From positions 44,538-108,537 of the forward strand of contig REBU01000041.1 in assembly GCA_007692585.1 (NCBI GenBank): a stretch of DNA of 64,000 bases, read 5' to 3'. The notes under the pieces are model-generated. The model did no database searches. It was given only the letters and a program-made list of their open reading frames with translations, and was not told the origin of the DNA. Each line of letters begins with the position of its first letter. The first letter of the stretch is position 1. Position numbers and translations under genes: made by a program. Source of the stretch: Paracoccaceae bacterium (GTDB lineage: Bacteria > Pseudomonadota > Alphaproteobacteria > Rhodobacterales > Rhodobacteraceae). Below are positions 26,471 to 35,486 of the stretch, in pieces.

Positions 26471-27357
26471 CATTCGCCGCGCTGGCGGTGGCGTTGGGAC
26501 TGCTGGCGCTCTGGGGGCAGGGCGGGATGGAGCAGATCACCGCCACGGCCCAAGCCGCGCAGCGCAGTTTCCAGGCCCAGATGGCGCAGGGCTTGCGGGC
26601 CTTGCGCGCGGGTGAGCCGGGCGCGCTGATCGCACTCTGGGGGATGTGTTTTGCCTATGGCTTCGTCCATGCGGTCGGGCCGGGCCATGGCAAGTTCCTG
26701 ATCGGCGCATATGCGGCTGGCACGGATGCGCCCCTGGGGCGGATGGTGGGGCTTGGCTTTGCGGCGTCGCTTGCACAAGGCGGCACCGCCATCGCGCTTG
26801 TCTATGGGGGCGTGCTGATTTTCGACGCCTCGCGCGAGGCTTTGCAGATCGCGGGCGATGTCTGGCTTGAGCGCGCCAGCCTGATTGCCATCGCGCTGAT
26901 CGGGCTGTGGCTGATGAGCCGGGCCGCACGCAAGCTGATGCGCCAGACGCTCGGCGCGCCGGTTGCGCTGGCCGGGGCGCATGGCGCGGCGCCGTGTGAG
27001 AGCTGCGGGCATCACCACGCGCCCGATGCGCATCAGGTGGCCGCGCTGACCGGCTGGCGCGACACCGCGCTTCTGGTAGGCGCGATCGCGATCCGGCCCT
27101 GCACCGGCGCGCTTTTCGTGCTGATCCTGACATGGCGGATGGGGCTGATCTGGCAGGGCATGGTGGCGGTGATGGTGATGGCGCTCGGCACGGCCTCGGT
27201 TACCATCGCGGTCGCGGCGCTGTCGGTGCTGGCGCGCGAGGGGGCGCTGGACTGGGCAGGCAAGCTGGGCCGCGCGCGATTGCTCGCGCCATGGATCGAG
27301 GGGGCGGCCGGGCTCGCGGTGCTGTTGGTGGCACTGAACATGTTAAAAACCATCTAG
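26455..27357 (+). CDS. NicO/RcnA-family nickel/cobalt-type transporter
   Basis: 300 aa from the ATG at 26455, inside the end of the DUF1007 gene. A first hydrophobic segment (FVTFAALAVALGLLALWG) is followed by about five more membrane helices. The family motif HAVGPGHGKFLIGAY, with its membrane histidines, lies at about 76-90. A cytosolic or periplasmic loop carries CESCGHHHAPDAH, a likely metal-binding patch, and IAIRPCTGALFVL is the second conserved family stretch. It should move a divalent metal (Ni2+, Co2+, possibly Zn2+); direction and metal are not determined by the sequence. Confidence 0.88.
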   Translation: MRRFVTFAALAVALGLLALWGQGGMEQITATAQAAQRSFQAQMAQGLRALRAGEPGALIALWGMCFAYGFVHAVGPGHGKFLIGAYAAGTDAPLGRMVGLGFAASLAQGGTAIALVYGGVLIFDASREALQIAGDVWLERASLIAIALIGLWLMSRAARKLMRQTLGAPVALAGAHGAAPCESCGHHHAPDAHQVAALTGWRDTALLVGAIAIRPCTGALFVLILTWRMGLIWQGMVAVMVMALGTASVTIAVAALSVLAREGALDWAGKLGRARLLAPWIEGAAGLAVLLVALNMLKTI

Positions 27358-27398
27358 CCCATCTTGCCGCTCGTCCGGTCTGGCGCTAACGGGGACTT

Positions 27399-28775
27399 AT
27401 GACCCGGCCAGTGACCCGACCCCGATCCCATCTGCGCGCCGTGCTGGCGCTGGGCCTGCCGCTGGCGGGCAGTCATCTGGCGCAATTCATGCTGGCGGTG
27501 ACAGATACGATCATGCTCGGCTGGTATGGGGTCGCTGATCTGGCCGCCGGGGTGCTGGGCGCAGCCATTTTCTTCGCGGTCTTCACCTTCGGGACGGGCT
27601 TTGCGAACGCCGTGATGCCGATGGTCGCGACCGCCGCCGCATCTGACAACGACACCGAAGTGCGCCGCGCCACGCGGATGGGACTGTGGCTGTCCATCGC
27701 CTTCGGGATCTGCGCCTTGCCGTTGTTCTGGTTCTCGGGTGCGATCCTGGGCGCGCTGGGCCAGCCTGAAGATGTCGTGCCGCTGGCCGAAGCCTATATG
27801 CGCATCCTCGGCTTCTCGCTGGTGCCTGCGCTGGCGGTGATGGTGCTGAAGAATTACCTCGCCGCGCTGCGGCGCACACAGGTCGCGCTCTGGATCACCA
27901 TCGCGGCTGTGGGCGTGAATATCTTCGCCAATTGGGTCTTCATCTTCGGCAATCTGGGCGCGCCGGAGCTGGGTGTGCGCGGCGCGGCGATTGCCACGAT
28001 CCTTGTCAATCTGGCGAGTGTGGCCGCATTGGCCGCCTATTGCGCGCTTTTGCCCGCGCTGCGGCGCTATACGCTCTTTCAGCGCTTCTGGCGTGCTGAC
28101 TGGCAGGCGATGGGGCAGGTCTGGCGGCTGGGCTGGCCGATTGGCGTGGCGCTGGTTGCCGAAACCGCGCTGTTTTCCGCCGCCGCGATCATGATGGGCT
28201 GGATCGGCACGCGGGAGCTGGCCGCCCATGGCATCGCGCTGGAGATCACGGCGATGCTGTTCATGGTGCATCTGGGCTTTTCGAACGCCGCGACGGTGCT
28301 GGTGGGCCGGGCGCGGGGCATGCGTGATCAGGCGCTCTTGCGGGCCTCGGCGCGGATGTCGGTGATCGTCTCGATCCTCTTCGCCTGCGCGACAATGGTG
28401 GTCTATATCACGATGGGGCCGCTGCTCGTGGGGCTGTTTCTGTCACCTGATGAACCCGCCCGCGCCGCCATCATCGCCATCGGCGCCTCATTTCTGATCG
28501 TGGCGGCCGTGTTCCAGTTGGCGGATGGGGCGCAGGTCATGGCGATGGGGCTGTTGCGGGGCGTGCAGGACACGCGCGGGCCGATGCTGATCGCGGCCTT
28601 CAGCTATTGGGGGATCGGCATGCCAGTCAGTTACGTCTTGGGCTTCCCGCTCGGATTTGGCGGCGAGGGCATCTGGGCCGGTCTGGTCGTCGGTCTGAGT
28701 GTGGCTGCGGTGATGCTGATGTGGCGCTTCTGGCGCGGACCGGGGCGGGCAGATGCGCGCCCCTTCGCAGGATAG
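27399..28775 (+). CDS. MATE family efflux transporter
   Basis: 458 aa, twelve predicted membrane segments. The first repeat begins LRAVLALGLPLAGSHLAQF and MLAVTDTIMLGWYGVADLAA, the second LGWPIGVALVAETALFSAAA followed by GWIGTRELAAHGIA, the internal duplication typical of MATE proteins of the NorM/DinF group. It should exchange Na+ or H+ for organic cations. GGGGAC precedes the ATG at 27399. It is followed 9 bp later by an EamA transporter gene, and the two probably form an operon. Confidence 0.92.
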   Translation: MTRPVTRPRSHLRAVLALGLPLAGSHLAQFMLAVTDTIMLGWYGVADLAAGVLGAAIFFAVFTFGTGFANAVMPMVATAAASDNDTEVRRATRMGLWLSIAFGICALPLFWFSGAILGALGQPEDVVPLAEAYMRILGFSLVPALAVMVLKNYLAALRRTQVALWITIAAVGVNIFANWVFIFGNLGAPELGVRGAAIATILVNLASVAALAAYCALLPALRRYTLFQRFWRADWQAMGQVWRLGWPIGVALVAETALFSAAAIMMGWIGTRELAAHGIALEITAMLFMVHLGFSNAATVLVGRARGMRDQALLRASARMSVIVSILFACATMVVYITMGPLLVGLFLSPDEPARAAIIAIGASFLIVAAVFQLADGAQVMAMGLLRGVQDTRGPMLIAAFSYWGIGMPVSYVLGFPLGFGGEGIWAGLVVGLSVAAVMLMWRFWRGPGRADARPFAG

Positions 28776-28784
28776 GAAACTGAA

Positions 28785-29651
28785 ATGGATCTGCGCGCCG
28801 TATTGATCGGGCTTGCCTTCGCCTTCATGTGGTCCTCGGCTTTTACCTCGGCGCGGATGATTGTCGCAGATGCACCACCGCTTTACGCGCTGAGCCTGCG
28901 CTTCCTGATCTCGGGGGTGATCGGCGTGGCGATTGCCCGCGCGCTGGGCCAGAGCTGGAAACTGACGCCAGCGCAATGGCGCGCGACAATCCTGTTCGGC
29001 CTCTCGCAAAACGCGCTTTATCTGGGGCTGAATTTCGTCGCCATGCAGACGGTCGAGGCGTCGCTTGCAGCGATCATCGCGTCCACCATGCCACTTCTGG
29101 TGGCGCTGTTCGGCTGGCTGATCCTGCGCGAACGCCTGCGCCCTCTGGCGGTCGCGGGGTTGCTGGCGGGCTTCGGGGGGGTCGCGCTGATCATGGGCGG
29201 GCGGATCACGGGCGGCGTCGATCTGTTCGGCGTGGCGCTTTGCGCGCTGGGCGTGATCTCGCTGACCGTGGCCACGCTGAGCGTGCGCGGCGCGTCGGGC
29301 ATGGGCGGCAATCTGTTGATGATCGTGGGGCTGCAGATGCTGGTCGGCGCGGCCATGCTGATCGGTCCGGCGATGGTTCTGGAAGTGCCCGAGGTCAACT
29401 GGACCTGGCGGCTGGCGGGCGCGTTCAGCTACACGGTTCTGGTGCCGGGTCTGGCGGCGACCTGGGTCTGGTTCCTGCTGGTGGGTCGGATCGGGGCGGT
29501 CAAGGCGGCGACATTCCATTTCCTCAACCCGTTTTTCGGCGTTGCGGTGGCGGCACTTCTGCTGGGCGAGGCGCTGGGGATTCTGGACATGCTGGGCGTT
29601 GCGATCATCATGCTGGGCATTCTCGCGGTGCAACGCGCGCGCATGGGCTGA
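28785..29651 (+). CDS. EamA/DMT superfamily transporter
   Basis: 288 aa, ten membrane helices arranged as two EamA repeats; the first contains FAFMWSSAFTSARMIV and the second is closed by the repeat-end motif FHFLNPFFGVAVAALLLGE. Drug/metabolite transporters of this type export amino acids or other metabolites; no substrate can be named. AGGAAA precedes the ATG at 28785, 9 bp after the MATE gene. Confidence 0.9.
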   Translation: MDLRAVLIGLAFAFMWSSAFTSARMIVADAPPLYALSLRFLISGVIGVAIARALGQSWKLTPAQWRATILFGLSQNALYLGLNFVAMQTVEASLAAIIASTMPLLVALFGWLILRERLRPLAVAGLLAGFGGVALIMGGRITGGVDLFGVALCALGVISLTVATLSVRGASGMGGNLLMIVGLQMLVGAAMLIGPAMVLEVPEVNWTWRLAGAFSYTVLVPGLAATWVWFLLVGRIGAVKAATFHFLNPFFGVAVAALLLGEALGILDMLGVAIIMLGILAVQRARMG

Positions 29652-29843
29652 GCTGCGCAACTTTGTCGATATGCGCCTGGCACGGCGTCCTCTCTGGGTT
29701 GTGGGCGGCAAAGGGTTTGCCGTCTTGAGGCTCTTTGTCAGACCGCTTGCAGCATCTCGGGGCTTTTACCAAACCTTCAGCGCTGATATGCCAAAGATGT
29801 GATGACGCCGCGTCGATGGCGTTCAGAGTAGGGTGAGGTGCGC

Positions 29844-31412
29844 GTGCAAAAAATAGAAGATCCATCGGTAGGAATCGTCATCCGCACCAAGGACCGACCG
29901 ATTTTCGTCACCCGCGCGTTGGCAACCGTGCAGGCGCAGGTCTATCGCAACTGGAAGATCATGCTGGTCAATGACGGTGGCGACGCGGCGACGCTGGCCG
30001 ATGCGATTGTCGCGCAGGCCAGTGAATTGCGCGCCGAGAACCGCCTGACCGTGCTCAATCTCGACCCCGGCCTGGGCCGGTCCGCCGCATTCAATCAGGG
30101 CGTTGCGGCGCTGCGGACGGATTTCGTGGCCTGTCTCGATGATGATGACACATGGGATCCGGAATTCCTGTCCGAACTGGTCGCTTTCTACATCCGGCTG
30201 AAGCCAGATATTGACGATCTGGGCGGGGTGGCGGCCAAGGTCACGGCGCTGAATGAAGATTTCTTCGAGACCCCGGCCGGGATGGAGATCCGCGTCATTG
30301 GCGAAGACGAGTTGCCGCGTGCGTTCTTCCGCGGCGAGTTTTTCCTGAACCCACTGGCCTATGCCTGTTACCGGCAGGATATCTATCCGGTCCAGTGGAT
30401 CATGCGCCGCGAGGCTGTGCAGGCGGTGGGCGGGTTTCCCGAAGCCTTCGACGTCATGGAAGACCGCGCCTTCATGAACCGTTTTCTGGGGCGCAACCGG
30501 CTGGCGATCCTCGACCGGAAGCTGGCCTATCATCATCGCCGTGTGAAGCGGTCCAGCGACAATTCCCGCAACGTGCTGATGAACACGCTCGACAACCCGT
30601 CCTATGACTGGCGGATGTTCGCGGATATGGCACGGCCGGGTGTGGATCTGGGCGCGAGCGACCGGCTTGCGGATACTGTGCGCAGTTTTGCCGCCGATCT
30701 GTTGTCGGAAGTCAATTACGAGACGAGCGCGATCTGGCAGAAGGTCGACGGCGAAATGCGCGCGCTGCAAGCGCGGCTGGACCGCGAGCGGCTGGAACTG
30801 CAGACCATGCTGATGGAAATCATGGCCGATCTCGCCCGCCAGGGCGCGTCTGAGCCAAGCGCTGCGCCTGCACTTGCTGCGCGGCCTGCACTTGCGCTGG
30901 GCGATTTCGAGAGCCGTGTCTATGACCTGTGGGCCGTGGCAGGCCAGCAAAGCACCGCCCAGCATCTTGTGCATGGTCAGCGCTTTGCCGGCAAATTGGT
31001 CCTGTCGCGCCAGAATGGTGAAGATGGCCAGCTTCTGCATATCGACCCGCAGAACCACCTGCTGGAATTGCAACTTCCCACGACCGGCGGCTGGTCGGCG
31101 GTCGAGGTCGAGCTGGAGGAGTTCGTCCGCGAGGGGCGCGGCTTGCGGCTGCATGTCGTGCTCGACCGCTCGCAGGGGTTCCTGTTCGAGACGGCTCTGA
31201 TCTGCAAGGACAGTTTTTCACAAACCGAAAGCTACCGGCTGAGCGATCTGACGGTCCATAGCTGCGCGCAGGATCAGGGCTGCGTGCTCAGCCGCGAGAT
31301 CCCGGCGGCTTGGCTGGCCTCGGTCACGGCTCCGAAACTGTCGATCATCCTGCCGCGCCATGCGACGAATTTCTGTTTCCGTTGCAGCGATCTGGTGATT
31401 GAATTGGTGTGA
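29844..31412 (+). CDS. Family 2 glycosyltransferase with C-terminal coiled coil and beta-rich extension
   Basis: 522 aa from the GTG at 29844; GGGTGAGG sits 6 bp upstream, which makes this a better start than the GTG at 29838. Residues about 8-250 form a GT-A domain: VGIVIRTKDRP, IMLVNDGGD, GLGRSAAFNQGV and the metal site ACLDDDDTWDPEF. An acceptor-side block with VMEDRAFMNRFL follows. Residues about 290-340 are predicted coiled coil (KVDGEMRALQARLDRERLEL). The last about 150 residues look beta-rich and are unassigned. It begins a run of four genes in the same direction with an unknown protein, a sulfotransferase and an OCH1-like glycosyltransferase, suggesting a surface glycan. Donor and acceptor are unknown. 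Confidence 0.82.
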   Translation: MQKIEDPSVGIVIRTKDRPIFVTRALATVQAQVYRNWKIMLVNDGGDAATLADAIVAQASELRAENRLTVLNLDPGLGRSAAFNQGVAALRTDFVACLDDDDTWDPEFLSELVAFYIRLKPDIDDLGGVAAKVTALNEDFFETPAGMEIRVIGEDELPRAFFRGEFFLNPLAYACYRQDIYPVQWIMRREAVQAVGGFPEAFDVMEDRAFMNRFLGRNRLAILDRKLAYHHRRVKRSSDNSRNVLMNTLDNPSYDWRMFADMARPGVDLGASDRLADTVRSFAADLLSEVNYETSAIWQKVDGEMRALQARLDRERLELQTMLMEIMADLARQGASEPSAAPALAARPALALGDFESRVYDLWAVAGQQSTAQHLVHGQRFAGKLVLSRQNGEDGQLLHIDPQNHLLELQLPTTGGWSAVEVELEEFVREGRGLRLHVVLDRSQGFLFETALICKDSFSQTESYRLSDLTVHSCAQDQGCVLSREIPAAWLASVTAPKLSIILPRHATNFCFRCSDLVIELV

Positions 31413-31472
31413 TCTGTTTGACACGCCTGCAGCTGCGCAATAGCTTTGAACAACTTGCAGGAGAGCGGGCGC

Positions 31473-32252
31473 GTGTCGTTGGGTCATTCCGAATTTGCAG
31501 TCGCAGGCGAACAGGGCGTTGACGTCTTTTGGCGGGTCGATGACGCCCAGCAGCGCCGCTATCGCTACGAATGTATCGCCAATGTCGCGCCGGACGGGGG
31601 CGCGGTGCGGGCATTTCATCCCCATGCCCGCGCGCATCCCGACAAGATGCGCGCCGCCGCCGACCGGTTGGAGGACGCGCCTTGTCTGGATCATCCGATC
31701 CGGCTTGGCTGCGCCCAGAGCTTTCCCGATGCCGAACAGGCCGGGATGGGGCTGACGATGTTTCAGTATCTCGATTTCCTGCGCATGTGGCAGATCGGCG
31801 AGCGCGAGATCCATCGCATCAGTGGACTGGCCAGCCGTGGCGCGCCGATTTCCGGGCCGGAGATCTCGTCCGTGCTGCGTCTGCTGCTGGATTTCAACCG
31901 CACCCGCCGCGCGGTTCCGCTGATCCGCGCCTTCATGCCGATCCTGTCGGATGTCGTGCGCGCGGGCACGGATGACCGCTGGCAGAATGGCGGCTTTGCG
32001 CTGCGCATGATTGGCGATATCCACATGCGTCGGGATAATCCTGGTGCGGCGCTCGCGGCATATGAGGCGGCGCTGCTGCTCGGCGATAATGCCTATCGTC
32101 GCGGGCTGGCCATCGAGGCTGCCCATGCCGCGCAGGATCGCGACGCCGCCTTGCGCCACATTGCCCAATATTGCCGCCGCTGGACCCTGCCAGAGCCTTT
32201 GGCCGCGATCCAGCGCGCCTATGCAGACACAAATACCGGAGAACTGACGTGA
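31473..32252 (+). CDS. Protein of unknown function, TPR-like C-terminus
   Basis: 259 aa from the GTG at 31473, which has the strong GCAGGAGAG 7 bp upstream; an ATG at 31446 lies upstream of that site and is less likely. I do not recognise the family. The first about 100 residues are soluble and mixed (HSEFAVAGEQGVDVFWRVDD). The C-terminal part contains MIGDIHMRRDNPGAALAAYE followed by AALLLGDNAYRRGLAIE, a TPR-like helical hairpin. No signal peptide or membrane segment. Its stop overlaps the GTG of the sulfotransferase gene (GTGA), so the two are translationally coupled and may act together. Confidence 0.7.
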   Translation: MSLGHSEFAVAGEQGVDVFWRVDDAQQRRYRYECIANVAPDGGAVRAFHPHARAHPDKMRAAADRLEDAPCLDHPIRLGCAQSFPDAEQAGMGLTMFQYLDFLRMWQIGEREIHRISGLASRGAPISGPEISSVLRLLLDFNRTRRAVPLIRAFMPILSDVVRAGTDDRWQNGGFALRMIGDIHMRRDNPGAALAAYEAALLLGDNAYRRGLAIEAAHAAQDRDAALRHIAQYCRRWTLPEPLAAIQRAYADTNTGELT

Positions 32253-33049
32253 CAGCCAGCCTGCGTGAAAACTGCGCCGACATTCTTTGTATCGGGGCGC
32301 AAAAAGCCTCGACCAGTTGGCTGCATCATGTGCTGAACGCGCATCCCAGGACCTATTCCTTTCCCGATAGCGAGCCTGTGACCTCGACCACCAAAGAGGC
32401 GCATTTCTGGGACTGGAACCACAAGCGCGGCGCGGACTGGTATCGCGCGCTGTTGCTGCCTGATGACGATCCCACGCGCCTGTCGATGGATTTCACCCCC
32501 GAATATTCGATGATGTCAGAGCGTGATATTGCCGAATGCAAGGAGTTGAACCCGACCGCGCGGGTGATTTATGTGCTGCGCGACCCGCTGGCCCGCGCGA
32601 TTTCCGCGCTGCGAATGCATATCTTGTGGCGCAGTGGCAATGCCGCTGAAAGCGAGCTTGAAATTGCCTTTGACGACGCGCTTCTGTCGCTGATCGAGAC
32701 GGCGCGGATTGCCGAGATGAGCTCCTACATGGCCAACTATTTGCGGTGGGCCAAGCAGTATGACGATATTCTGGTGCTGAACTACGAAGATATCGTGGCC
32801 GCGCCGCTTCGCGTCATGCGTCAGATCTACCAGCATGTCGGGTTGAGCGTGGACCATATGCCGCCCGTCGCGCGGGCGGAATTTGACAAGCGGATGCAAA
32901 AGCGCATCTGGGCCAGCACCCCCTATCCGGTGCGCGCGGATGTGCTCTATTTCCTGCATGGCATGCTCTGGCCCAAACGACAGGCGGCAGAACGGTTCTT
33001 CAAGATGACGTTCAAAGAGTATGAAGATGTGCTGCGCGCCGCAATCTGA
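32249..33049 (+). CDS. Sulfotransferase (PAPS-dependent)
   Basis: 266 aa from the GTG at 32249, which overlaps the preceding stop and has CCGGAG upstream. The 5'-phosphosulfate loop is CIGAQKASTSWLHHVL near the N-terminus and the 3'-phosphate site is RVIYVLRDPLARAISALRMH; both are diagnostic of PAPS sulfotransferases. A late NYEDIVAAPLRVMRQIYQHV block is typical of the same family. It should transfer sulfate to a carbohydrate or other hydroxyl. The adjacent glycosyltransferases make a glycan the likely acceptor, but that is inference. Confidence 0.88.
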   Translation: MTASLRENCADILCIGAQKASTSWLHHVLNAHPRTYSFPDSEPVTSTTKEAHFWDWNHKRGADWYRALLLPDDDPTRLSMDFTPEYSMMSERDIAECKELNPTARVIYVLRDPLARAISALRMHILWRSGNAAESELEIAFDDALLSLIETARIAEMSSYMANYLRWAKQYDDILVLNYEDIVAAPLRVMRQIYQHVGLSVDHMPPVARAEFDKRMQKRIWASTPYPVRADVLYFLHGMLWPKRQAAERFFKMTFKEYEDVLRAAI

Positions 33050-33064
33050 GGCTCTGGCCGCGCG

Positions 33065-35317
33065 ATGACCGGGGCCGGTGGCCTGTTGCCCGATGATCTG
33101 GAGGCGCGGCTCTGGCATGCGCCCTTGCCTGACGCCCATCGGCCGGAGCGCAGCCTGGTCGCGGCGCTCGATCAGGGCGCGGAGTATGGCGCAGTTCTGG
33201 CCGCGCTGCGCAGGCTCTGGCGGCTGGCCCTGCCGGGGGCCGAGGCCGCAGCACTTGCGGTGCAGCGCTGGCCGCGCTCGATCGACTTCGCGACACTGGC
33301 CCTTGACCTGAGCGCGCCCGACATGCGTGCGGCGCGGCTTGCGGCGCTTGGGGCCTGTGTCGCGCAGGCCAACCGGCGGCGCGCGGCATTGGCCAATGCG
33401 GCGCTGCGACACGGGGATTGGGCGCGCGCCAGTCAGGCGTTGGCGCAGATCGATCCGGCATCGGAAACCGCGCAAGACGATCTCTTTCGCCGCGCCGAAC
33501 TGGCGTTGGCGCTGGGGCAGGGCGCACAGGCGCGCAGGGATCTGGCGCGCTTGCGCCAGCACGGGGATGCGCCACGTTTACAGATGCTGGAATTGCGGCT
33601 CATCCACGCCACCGAAGGCGCGCGGGCCATGGCGCAGCGCTTCGCGGGCATGGATGCGCCGCCTGCGTCCGTGGCCGCGCAGGCTTTCGAGATCTTCCTG
33701 CGCGAAGGCGATTTTCAGCGCGCCCCAGACGCGCTGGCGCGCTGGTCCGCCGCGACAGTTTGCGCCGCGCGCGCGCGGGCCGAGGCGCGGCTGGCGCTGG
33801 AGATGGGCGCGACGGCGCGTGCGCAGGCGGCGCTTCAGGCGCGGCTCGATCTGCAGGCGCCCTGGCTTTGGGACGGGGCGGATCATGTGCTGTGGCTGCG
33901 CGCGCAGCAGGCAATTGACGCTGAGCCGGCGGAGATCTGGGCGCATGCGCAGGCCGCGCTACGGGTGATGCCGCGCCATGACTGGCTGGCCCATGTCGCA
34001 GGTTTTGCGCAGGAGGCCGCAACCGATTGGCGTGCGCTGGTGGCGCGCCCGCCTGCGCCGGAGACCCTCCCTGAGCGCTGCATGATGGCCGCGCGGGCTG
34101 CGCTGCGGCTGGGCCTGCCAGCCCGTGCCCTGGCGCGGATCGCGGCCGCGCGGCGCGCGGCGGGGGGGCGAGATGCGGCGCGGCTGGCGGCGCTGCGGGC
34201 CGAAATTTTCTGGACCGCGGGACGTCTGGAGGCGGCGAGCCTGGCCCTGGCCCGTGCGCAGGCCCGCGCTGTGGATCGGCTGCAACAGGCGGAAATTGCC
34301 GTGCTCGGGGCCGAGATTGCGCTGTCGCGGCTTGAACCTGAAACCGCAAGCGCCGCGCTCGCCCCGCTGGTGGCGCACTATCCTGACCGCATGGTGTTGG
34401 CCCTGACCGAAGCGCGCATCGCGTTTCAACAGGGGGATTTCAGCGCCGCGCAACGCTCCCATGCCCGGTTCAACCAGCTCAAGGCGGCGCAGATCGGCGC
34501 TTTCGTGCCTGCGGATGTGCGCGACCGGATCACCGAGGATGCCGCCGAGGCTGCGGCCCGTCTCGATCCGGCCATGTGGCGGGGCGGGCGTGTGGCGGAT
34601 CTTGTGGCGCGGGGGGGGCTGGCGGCGCTTGCGGCCTCGCCGGGGCTGTCGGCCTTTTTGATGATCCGTGCCGCGCGTGAGGGCGCGCTGGCGTTCACGC
34701 CTGCGCCCACCGCCCCGATCCCGCGGCAGATCGCGCATTACTGGCAGGGCCCGCAAGGCCCTGCCATCGCCCGCGCGCTGGAGGTCTGGCGCAAGCTGCA
34801 TCCCGACTTCACGCATCATTTGTTTGACGCGGCTCGCGCGCAGGATTGGCTGGCCCGCGCCTATCCCGCTTCGGTCGCAGAGCGCTTTGCCACGCTTGAC
34901 CAGCCCGCGCTGCGGGCGGATCTTTTCCGGCTGTGCTGGATCGCGCGCGAGGGCGGTGTTTTCGCCGATCTCGATGAAGTGCCGCGCCTGCCGGTCACGC
35001 CCTGGCTGCGCGGGGCGCGCGCTGTGTTCTGTCTGGAACGTGGTTTCGGGACGGTCGCGAATAATTTCCTGGCCGCAGTGCCGGATCATCCGGTCAGTTG
35101 CGCGGCGCGCGATCTGGTGATCGCCGCGCTGGATCAGACGGACGCGCCCTATGCCTGGTGGCATTCCGGTCCCGCACAATGGACGCGCGCGGCCTTTGCT
35201 GCGCAGTTCTCCGGCACGGCGTTGCATCTGCGCTATCTGTCTCAGGCCGAATATAATCGTCGGGTTTCGACCAATCTGCCCTATCCGCATAAGCGCCGCG
35301 CCGATCACTGGCGCTGA
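33065..35317 (+). CDS. TPR-like repeat protein with C-terminal OCH1-type glycosyltransferase domain
   Basis: 750 aa. Residues about 1-540 are very Ala/Arg-rich alpha-helical repeats (TPR-like, for example ALRHGDWARASQALAQIDPA), here with base composition near the GC maximum. Residues about 555-700 are a GT32/OCH1-like domain: PIPRQIAHYWQGPQGPAIA, WRKLHPDFTHHLFD, ALRADLFRLCWIAREGGVFA and then DLDEV as the DXD site. The DXD glycosyltransferases of this type modify capsule or other surface glycans. It starts 15 bp after the sulfotransferase gene. The helical N-terminus may hold the acceptor or partner proteins. Confidence 0.8.
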   Translation: MTGAGGLLPDDLEARLWHAPLPDAHRPERSLVAALDQGAEYGAVLAALRRLWRLALPGAEAAALAVQRWPRSIDFATLALDLSAPDMRAARLAALGACVAQANRRRAALANAALRHGDWARASQALAQIDPASETAQDDLFRRAELALALGQGAQARRDLARLRQHGDAPRLQMLELRLIHATEGARAMAQRFAGMDAPPASVAAQAFEIFLREGDFQRAPDALARWSAATVCAARARAEARLALEMGATARAQAALQARLDLQAPWLWDGADHVLWLRAQQAIDAEPAEIWAHAQAALRVMPRHDWLAHVAGFAQEAATDWRALVARPPAPETLPERCMMAARAALRLGLPARALARIAAARRAAGGRDAARLAALRAEIFWTAGRLEAASLALARAQARAVDRLQQAEIAVLGAEIALSRLEPETASAALAPLVAHYPDRMVLALTEARIAFQQGDFSAAQRSHARFNQLKAAQIGAFVPADVRDRITEDAAEAAARLDPAMWRGGRVADLVARGGLAALAASPGLSAFLMIRAAREGALAFTPAPTAPIPRQIAHYWQGPQGPAIARALEVWRKLHPDFTHHLFDAARAQDWLARAYPASVAERFATLDQPALRADLFRLCWIAREGGVFADLDEVPRLPVTPWLRGARAVFCLERGFGTVANNFLAAVPDHPVSCAARDLVIAALDQTDAPYAWWHSGPAQWTRAAFAAQFSGTALHLRYLSQAEYNRRVSTNLPYPHKRRADHWR

Positions 35318-35486
35318 GCCTCGCGCAAGGGGGCGCGCGGTGATGCGGGCATGTCACAGCCCCGTGGCAAATCTGACAGGCATTCGGGAAAAGCATTGCC
35401 GATCAACAGGCTTCGGAGCAGTCTCGAGACCGAGTGAGAGAAGCGCGGCATAGAATCGCGCTCAACGACGAGCAGACAGGCAAGAG

